In this document: one piece after another, positions 14,214 through 18,012 of the stretch
Position numbering within the stretch: position 1 is the first letter of the stretch
How the letters are laid out: every line of letters starts with the position of its first letter
From: Prevotella sp. UBA746
GTDB taxonomy: Bacteria > Bacteroidota > Bacteroidia > Bacteroidales > Bacteroidaceae
DNA length: 18,012 nt
Direction: 5' to 3'
Assembly: GCA_002298545.1 (NCBI GenBank)
Contig: DBKQ01000085.1
Span: 1-18,012 of the forward strand
Program-made: the position numbers and the translations under genes
Notes under the pieces: model-generated
Database searches by the model: none
What the model was told of the DNA's origin: nothing
Seen by the model: only the letters and a program-made list of their open reading frames with translations

Positions 14214-15314
14214 TTAATTGTCCTCGATAAATCGTTTCACTTTCTTCAGCTTTATTCCATAGTTAAAACTCTGGGTCGTTGAAACACCGGCAAAGTTTAC
14301 GGCTACTATCTTGCCGTATTCATTGAGTACCGGACTGCCGCTTGAACCCGGCAGGGCTGGAATGGTATACATTATCTTATTGCCGTCGGATGTCTGCGAG
14401 ATGTTTCCGCTCGTTATCTGTGCCTTTATGCCCTGCGAAGTGTTCGACAAGCTGAAGCCGGCATTGAAACCAATCATATACAGTTTGTCGTCCACCTTGA
14501 TGTCGCTGTCGTCATCGGCAAACTCAAGTACCGCAGCCGTGTCGGGTGTCTTCTTGTTCTTCAGCTGAAGCATAGCAAGGTCTACATCCTGGTCTTTCGA
14601 CACAGCGGTAACGACACACGGCGAGAGGTCTGTAAGCTTAGTTACAAAAGTATTGTTGTAAGCCACACTCACGTCATACACCGGTTCTATCTTTATATCA
14701 CTTACGTCGATATTGTCTATTTTGTTCCAAGTCTCCACGGCATTGTTGTATTGCACACTGAGTTGCTGCTGCTCCTCACTGATTTCGTTGAGCTTGTCTT
14801 CATCTGTCGTTACATCGCCCCAATAGTCATAGCTGTAGCAGTCTGACTTCTCGCTCTCCAGTTCGTCGTAGCGAGCCGACATCTGGCGCATCTGCTCCTG
14901 TATCATCTGCTTCAGCGAACTGAAAACATTCTCCACGGAATGTTTGGCATCTGTGAAATCTATCGACGGCGTGGCTACATGGCGATTGGTCAGTATCTTG
15001 CCGTCTTTGGAGATAATGAATCCCGTTCCGGTGAGCATCGCCTTGTTCTTCTGTATCTCGCTCTCGTCGAAGGTGAAATTCTCCATCTCGCCGTCGTTGT
15101 CGAAACCGGTGAAATACCACTCGGCACCCGTTGGCAACGTTATCTTGTAATAGTATTGGGTTACTATCATCACCACTCCCGGTCCGTTCTCCTCGAGAAT
15201 CTTGTCGGGACTCTTCTTGCAACCGGCGAAGCTCAACACGGCGAGCACGACAGTCAACAGTCGCAATATATGCTTTCTGCAATACATCGTATTAAATTTA
15301 TAGTTTTCTTCCAT
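14214..15314 (-). CDS. Lipoprotein trypsin-like serine protease with coiled-coil insert
   Basis: The 366-residue frame encodes a trypsin-fold protease related to DegP/S1C enzymes, without a PDZ domain. Met10 (MYCRKHIL, base 15287) is the likelier start because it gives a normal signal peptide ending LSFAGC, with lipid-accepting Cys32. The triad is visible: His112 in TNRHVA, Asp245 in DVDLAML and Ser325 in PGSSGSPV. About 130 residues separate His and Asp, several times the usual spacing; the insert (about 125-195) is rich in Gln, Glu, Met and Leu and predicts a coiled coil (FSSLKQMIQEQMRQM, EISEEQQQLSVQYNN). It should act in the periplasm or on the outer membrane, perhaps in envelope quality control. 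The 489-residue gene follows after 24 bp. Confidence 0.85.
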   Translation of the reverse strand: MEENYKFNTMYCRKHILRLLTVVLAVLSFAGCKKSPDKILEENGPGVVMIVTQYYYKITLPTGAEWYFTGFDNDGEMENFTFDESEIQKNKAMLTGTGFIISKDGKILTNRHVATPSIDFTDAKHSVENVFSSLKQMIQEQMRQMSARYDELESEKSDCYSYDYWGDVTTDEDKLNEISEEQQQLSVQYNNAVETWNKIDNIDVSDIKIEPVYDVSVAYNNTFVTKLTDLSPCVVTAVSKDQDVDLAMLQLKNKKTPDTAAVLEFADDDSDIKVDDKLYMIGFNAGFSLSNTSQGIKAQITSGNISQTSDGNKIMYTIPALPGSSGSPVLNEYGKIVAVNFAGVSTTQSFNYGIKLKKVKRFIEDN

Positions 15315-15382
15315 GACGAAAAGAGCATTAGTTTATACTGCATTTACGAAATGCCTAAACAGCACTCCGCACAAACTCCATG

Positions 15383-15413
15383 CAAATGTATTAAATTTAA
15401 TACAAACCGCAAA
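15383..15413 (-). promoter_or_regulatory. Bacteroidetes-type promoter for the protease gene
   Basis: On the minus strand TTTG (15413-15410), 19 bases, then TACATTTG (15390-15383) fits TTTG-N19-21-TANNTTTG exactly. The predicted transcription start near 15376 leaves about 62 bases to ATG 15314 or 89 to the preferred ATG 15287. It should serve the protease and the 489-residue gene. Confidence 0.7.
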
Positions 15414-15480
15414 AATATTACTGTTGGATTTTATGCCATGGAAGTATGAATGTATGCAATATGCAATACTTCAACAGCAA

Positions 15481-15550
15481 AAAGTTTTAGGAATACAATC
15501 CTAAAACTTTATAAAAACGCAAAGTTTTAGGAACGGATTCCTAAAACTTT
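15481..15550 (-). terminator. Tandem pair of near-identical hairpins after the lysozyme gene
   Basis: Two hairpins share the arm AAAGTTTTAGGA(A): the first at 15481-15510 has 12-bp arms (5' arm 15481-15492, 3' arm 15499-15510), the second at 15521-15550 has 13-bp arms around the loop CGGA. They are ten bases apart and lie just after the stop of the GH25 gene at 15558. On the minus strand each stem ends in CTTT(T), giving short U-runs, consistent with a double intrinsic terminator. The same sequence also reads nearly identically on both strands, so it could block transcription both ways. Confidence 0.65.
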
Positions 15551-15557
15551 TCTTGCT

Positions 15558-16340
15558 CTACATTCTTATATCATCTACAGTTGAACCGTCCTCAAAGCGG
15601 TTCAAGTCTACATATTCTCCTATTCCATGCAGATGTCCACGCTCCGAATACTGCCAGATATTATATTCCCCGTTGCCCTTTACTCTTGGCTTCCGCCTGT
15701 AATTGGCAATAAAAAGGTAATAGCGGTTAAAGGCATGCCCCAACTCTTTATTGTAGAAATGCTCATTACTGTATATTATAGGATACTTGCCATAATATCG
15801 TTTCACGAGTTCTGCAAACGCTCTTACGCTGTCTTGCAACTCTCTGCCTTTCCATCTGCCCCTAATTCCGAGTTCCTCCACATCCAACACCGGCACAAGA
15901 TTCTGTTCGCTCTTCTTCACCGTCTCACGGAAATGTTCAAACTGAGCCGTTGCCGATGCCCTTGACGTAAAGAAATGGTAAGAGCCAACCATAAGCCCAG
16001 CCTCCCTTGCCTGTTTTATATTCCTATGATACAACGGGTCTACATATCCTTTCCCTTCAGTAGCCTTTATGAACACGAACTTTATCCGTTCGTCCTTTGC
16101 CACCTCTTTCCATCGTATCACCCCATTATTCTTCGACACGTCGATTCCGTCGTAATCCCCATCAGAATAAGGTTTCCCTTTCAGTCTATCTCTAAAAACG
16201 TACGACACAGTATGTCGCGCTCTCCCCATCAGCCTCCTCAGCATCCTCGGTTTCACGACATACAGAATGCCGACAACCAAGACCAACGACAACAATAAAG
16301 TGCCAATGGATATGGAGATATATTTTAGGAATTTCTTCAT
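15558..16340 (-). CDS. Membrane-anchored GH25 lysozyme (N-acetylmuramidase)
   Basis: The 260-residue protein is a glycoside hydrolase family 25 muramidase, which cuts the beta-1,4 bond between N-acetylmuramic acid and N-acetylglucosamine in peptidoglycan. An N-terminal membrane segment (about 8-29) with a basic tail acts as an uncleaved anchor facing the periplasm. The catalytic domain (about 63-258) shows GIDVSKNNG with Asp67, FIKATEGKGYVDP, GSYHFF and the DxE pair Asp153/Glu155 in LDVEE, then IIYSNEHFY and YNIWQYSERG. All expected active-site motifs are present and the length is normal. It has its own 3' terminator pair and a 69-bp gap to cas2, so it is probably housekeeping in cell-wall remodelling rather than part of the CRISPR locus. 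Confidence 0.9.
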   Translation of the reverse strand: MKKFLKYISISIGTLLLSLVLVVGILYVVKPRMLRRLMGRARHTVSYVFRDRLKGKPYSDGDYDGIDVSKNNGVIRWKEVAKDERIKFVFIKATEGKGYVDPLYHRNIKQAREAGLMVGSYHFFTSRASATAQFEHFRETVKKSEQNLVPVLDVEELGIRGRWKGRELQDSVRAFAELVKRYYGKYPIIYSNEHFYNKELGHAFNRYYLFIANYRRKPRVKGNGEYNIWQYSERGHLHGIGEYVDLNRFEDGSTVDDIRM

Positions 16341-16409
16341 AAAATTTTGTTTTATTTGATGAGGATTTTTTACTATGGCGGAGTTATAAAAATATTTTGT
16401 ATTTAAAAT

Positions 16410-16892
16410 TTAGAAAAACAACGTATTACGGTTGTGCGTTATAACATCTATTTCAATTTTTTGACCTATTATTTTCATCATACGAAGATAATCTGTAGAT
16501 ACAGGTAGAACAATTATACTGTCATTGTTATCATAAGCCTCTTGAACTGCAGCCAAATCTGATTTAATTTGGTTATAAGTATCCATATCAGTATCAGCAA
16601 GGAAAATAGAACGTTGTATCGGAGAACACCCCTTTCGTTTAAGATATTTATGCACAAGTGTCCTCACTTTATTACTTTCTATATCATACATCACAAAAAA
16701 CAACATTCTATCCCTTCTTTTCTTTTGACGTTCCACAATACCAAGCAACACCTTAACTCTATCTTCTAAAGAATCCATAGGTGCAATATCACCTGCTTCA
16801 ACAGTTTTTCCTGAATCTCCACGCAATGACGCATCTGCCAGTCTCTTCAAAATTTCTATCGGAGATAATGGCGGCACCCTTTTCCTCGGCAT
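16410..16892 (-). CDS. cas2: CRISPR-associated endoribonuclease/integration protein Cas2, with N-terminal extension
   Basis: Residues 63-160 are a complete Cas2: MLFFVMYDIESNKVR with the strand-1 Asp70, the KYLKRKGCSPIQRSIF segment, a central helix and the DSIIVLPVS strand, closing with DVITHNRNTLFF. Cas2 dimers bridge two Cas1 dimers in the spacer-integration complex. Residues 1-62 form an extra basic, helical extension ending in a dense Lys/Arg patch (ERQKKRRDR). An internal ATG at 16706 would give a 98-residue protein of canonical Cas2 length, so both starts are possible; protein-like composition favours the long form. No cas1 or effector gene is seen left of the array. The gene is 18 bp downstream of the 50-residue ORF. 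Confidence 0.88.
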   Translation of the reverse strand: MPRKRVPPLSPIEILKRLADASLRGDSGKTVEAGDIAPMDSLEDRVKVLLGIVERQKKRRDRMLFFVMYDIESNKVRTLVHKYLKRKGCSPIQRSIFLADTDMDTYNQIKSDLAAVQEAYDNNDSIIVLPVSTDYLRMMKIIGQKIEIDVITHNRNTLFF

Positions 16893-16910
16893 AAGATCAT
16901 ATTTAAGTTA

Positions 16911-17063
16911 TTACCAAACAAAACCATTTTCCATTAAGAAACTATTTATTACATCAACCATTAGTTCATTTGCATCTTTATCTGTACCAGTTTTAGGGGA
17001 TTGAACTACAGAGAATCCACGTTTGCCATAAAATATATTAATTACCTTTATATCTCTCATCAT
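16911..17063 (-). CDS. Small 50-residue ORF between the helical protein and cas2
   Basis: An ATG at 17063 (a second at 17060) opens a 50-codon frame ending in TAA at 16911. The product starts MMRDIKVINIFYGKRGFSVV and ends FLMENGFVW; it is mixed, slightly charged and has no signal peptide or membrane segment. It overlaps the 3' end of the upstream gene by 26 bases in another frame and stops 18 bases before the cas2 ATG, filling the only sizeable gap in this three-gene run. That placement and the lack of internal stops suggest a real small gene, but 50 codons can occur by chance and no family is recognised. It could also be the remnant of a longer protein. Confidence 0.45.
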   Translation of the reverse strand: MMRDIKVINIFYGKRGFSVVQSPKTGTDKDANELMVDVINSFLMENGFVW

Positions 17064-17784
17064 TTATCATTGTCATTGCTTTACAAAGAAAAGCAATTTT
17101 CTCTTCTATAACATCCGTTACAAGCACCATATTTTTCCAAATATACCACTGCGGTGCATTAAGAAGTATATTGACAAACATTTTGCGTGCTTCTACTATC
17201 TCCCCCATCCAGTAACACATTAGACCTATATACATATCAATGAACTTGTTAGCTGGGCATTTGGCTCTAACTTCCTTAAAGAAAGGCATCAGCAAAGTAG
17301 CATATTGACGATTATTCGTCGCTTTCATCACATTATAGATTCTTGTAGCCAACCGTTCCGCCAAAGATTCATAATGCATTGTCTTTCCTCCAAGAGTCAC
17401 GTCATTACCTACGTAATCTTCTTGACGTAGTTTACCAAGATTAAAATCCTTACAAAACAAGAGAAAATCAAAATTAGGGAACGTCTTTGATAATTCAATA
17501 ACCTGCACAAGAAACATAGAACGAACGAGTGATGGTTCGGAGACGAGATTTAATTTAAAGAAATCAGCACAAATGTTTAAGTTCTCCAAGGACAACCTAT
17601 TTGTCATCTGCTTTACATACTTATATATTATCCAAGCGCATGACAACATAAAATTCCTTGGAACTTCATCCTTAGCAATGATTTTCTTTATATTCTCGTA
17701 AGCCTTTACATAATCTTGGCTTCTATATATATTAACAGTCTCATACATCAAAAGACAATTGGCTTTCATAGTTTCATCATCCAT
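17038..17784 (-). CDS. Helical (TPR-like) protein of unknown function next to the CRISPR array
   Basis: The frame opens at 17889, but a consensus promoter at 17860-17890 covers that ATG, so translation must start later. ATG 17784 (MDDETMKANCLLMYET) follows GGGAGGA (17797-17791) at six bases, giving a 248-residue protein; ATG 17790 is a poorer alternative. The product is almost all alpha-helical, with helix pairs resembling tetratricopeptide repeats: YRSQDYVKAYENIKKII near the start and YIGLMCYWMGEIVEARKMF towards the end. No signal peptide, no nuclease motif and no Cas family is recognised. It overlaps the 50-residue ORF, which precedes cas2, so it is probably co-transcribed with cas2 and may act in or be regulated with CRISPR adaptation or defence. 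Confidence 0.65.
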   Translation of the reverse strand: MDDETMKANCLLMYETVNIYRSQDYVKAYENIKKIIAKDEVPRNFMLSCAWIIYKYVKQMTNRLSLENLNICADFFKLNLVSEPSLVRSMFLVQVIELSKTFPNFDFLLFCKDFNLGKLRQEDYVGNDVTLGGKTMHYESLAERLATRIYNVMKATNNRQYATLLMPFFKEVRAKCPANKFIDMYIGLMCYWMGEIVEARKMFVNILLNAPQWYIWKNMVLVTDVIEEKIAFLCKAMTMINDERYKGN

Positions 17785-17859
17785 ATTCATTCCTCCCTGA
17801 AAGATTCGTCTAAGGATACCAACTTTTGATTGGTTTTCATATTTAAGGTCTATCGGATG

Positions 17860-17890
17860 CAAATTTAAATATAAAATCCATACCATCAAA
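17860..17890 (-). promoter_or_regulatory. Bacteroidetes-type promoter for the helical protein-cas2 operon
   Basis: On the minus strand TTTG (17890-17887), 19 bases, then TAAATTTG (17867-17860) matches the consensus exactly. The predicted transcription start near 17853 lies downstream of ATG 17889, which decides in favour of the 17784 start. The promoter sits between the terminal CRISPR repeat (17909) and the gene, so the operon need not depend on array transcription. Confidence 0.75.
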
Positions 17891-17908
17891 ATTTTTTCTT
17901 CTTTTATT

Positions 17909-18012
17909 TGCTTAATTTTTATTCTAATGGAACATACTCTTTGAGGAAGATGCGAGAAGAGGCAGTCAAGGAAATCCGCAAAGTCTTAAACCTTGTTTTA
18001 ATGGAACATACT
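17909..18012 (-). CRISPR. End of a CRISPR array (degenerate repeat, one spacer, partial repeat)
   Basis: A repeat starting GTCTTAAACCTTGTTTTAAT is seen from 17983 to the window edge (30 bases). An earlier copy at 17909-17946 matches it at 23 of 30 positions, with all differences in its left 16 bases, and continues CTTTGAGG, suggesting a 38-bp repeat. The intervening spacer is 36 bases (17947-17982), a normal size. Loss of identity in the outermost repeat is typical of the trailer end, so the leader should lie to the right, beyond the window. Transcription would then run on the minus strand and the repeat would end TTTAAGAC. Only two repeats are visible, but the adjacent cas2 supports the call. 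Confidence 0.8.

Noticed and set aside
17785..17889. Longer N-terminus of the helical protein from ATG 17889
   Set aside because: A consensus promoter at 17860-17890 overlaps that codon, while ATG 17784 has a well-placed GGGAGGA.

Overview
The window looks like a chromosomal segment of a Bacteroidales bacterium, most likely Prevotella or a close relative. The evidence is a BACON-domain surface lipoprotein with an SSDD export signal after its lipid cysteine, a BspA-type leucine-rich segment, a PD-(D/E)XK_9 ATPase remnant, and three promoters matching the Bacteroidetes consensus TTTG-N19-TANNTTTG. Every intact gene reads on the minus strand. Genus is inference; no rRNA or tRNA gene was seen.

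Left region (1-3780) is rearranged accessory DNA. Positions 1-812 hold no credible gene but are rich in repeats: seven 14-bp tandem copies, a 27-bp perfect inverted repeat whose arms are themselves hairpins, and a 135-bp quasi-palindrome with part of a second inverted copy at the window edge. Next comes a 5'-truncated PD-(D/E)XK_9 ATPase gene on the plus strand, then an intact minus-strand AlbA_2/Schlafen-like ATP-binding regulator. A second, 97%-identical copy of the last 163 bp of the truncated gene follows, so the regulator gene sits between direct repeats.

Middle region (3798-12027) is a cell-envelope locus read right to left. A Bacteroidetes-type promoter at 11997-12027 drives a roughly 430-nt structured transcript ending in a hairpin plus seven U at 11559-11594. 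Ninety-four bases further on begin six tightly packed genes, with overlaps of 1 and 4 bp and gaps of 6-36 bp: a PD40-propeller/LysM lipoprotein, two secreted proteins of unknown function, an NTF2-like secreted protein, a PEGA/leucine-rich protein and an outer-membrane beta-barrel. The BACON lipoprotein follows. No promoter was seen between the hairpin and the first gene, so the transcript may be an attenuating leader for an undescribed envelope system.

Right-middle region (12127-16340) carries a C_GCAxxG_C_C family protein, an unrecognised 489-residue protein, a lipoprotein trypsin-like protease with a coiled-coil insert between His and Asp of its triad, and a membrane-anchored GH25 lysozyme.

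Right edge (16410-18012) is the end of a CRISPR locus: cas2 with an N-terminal extension, an overlapping 50-residue ORF, an unrecognised helical protein with its own promoter, then a degenerate terminal repeat, one 36-nt spacer and the start of a second repeat. The other cas genes, if present, lie beyond the window.
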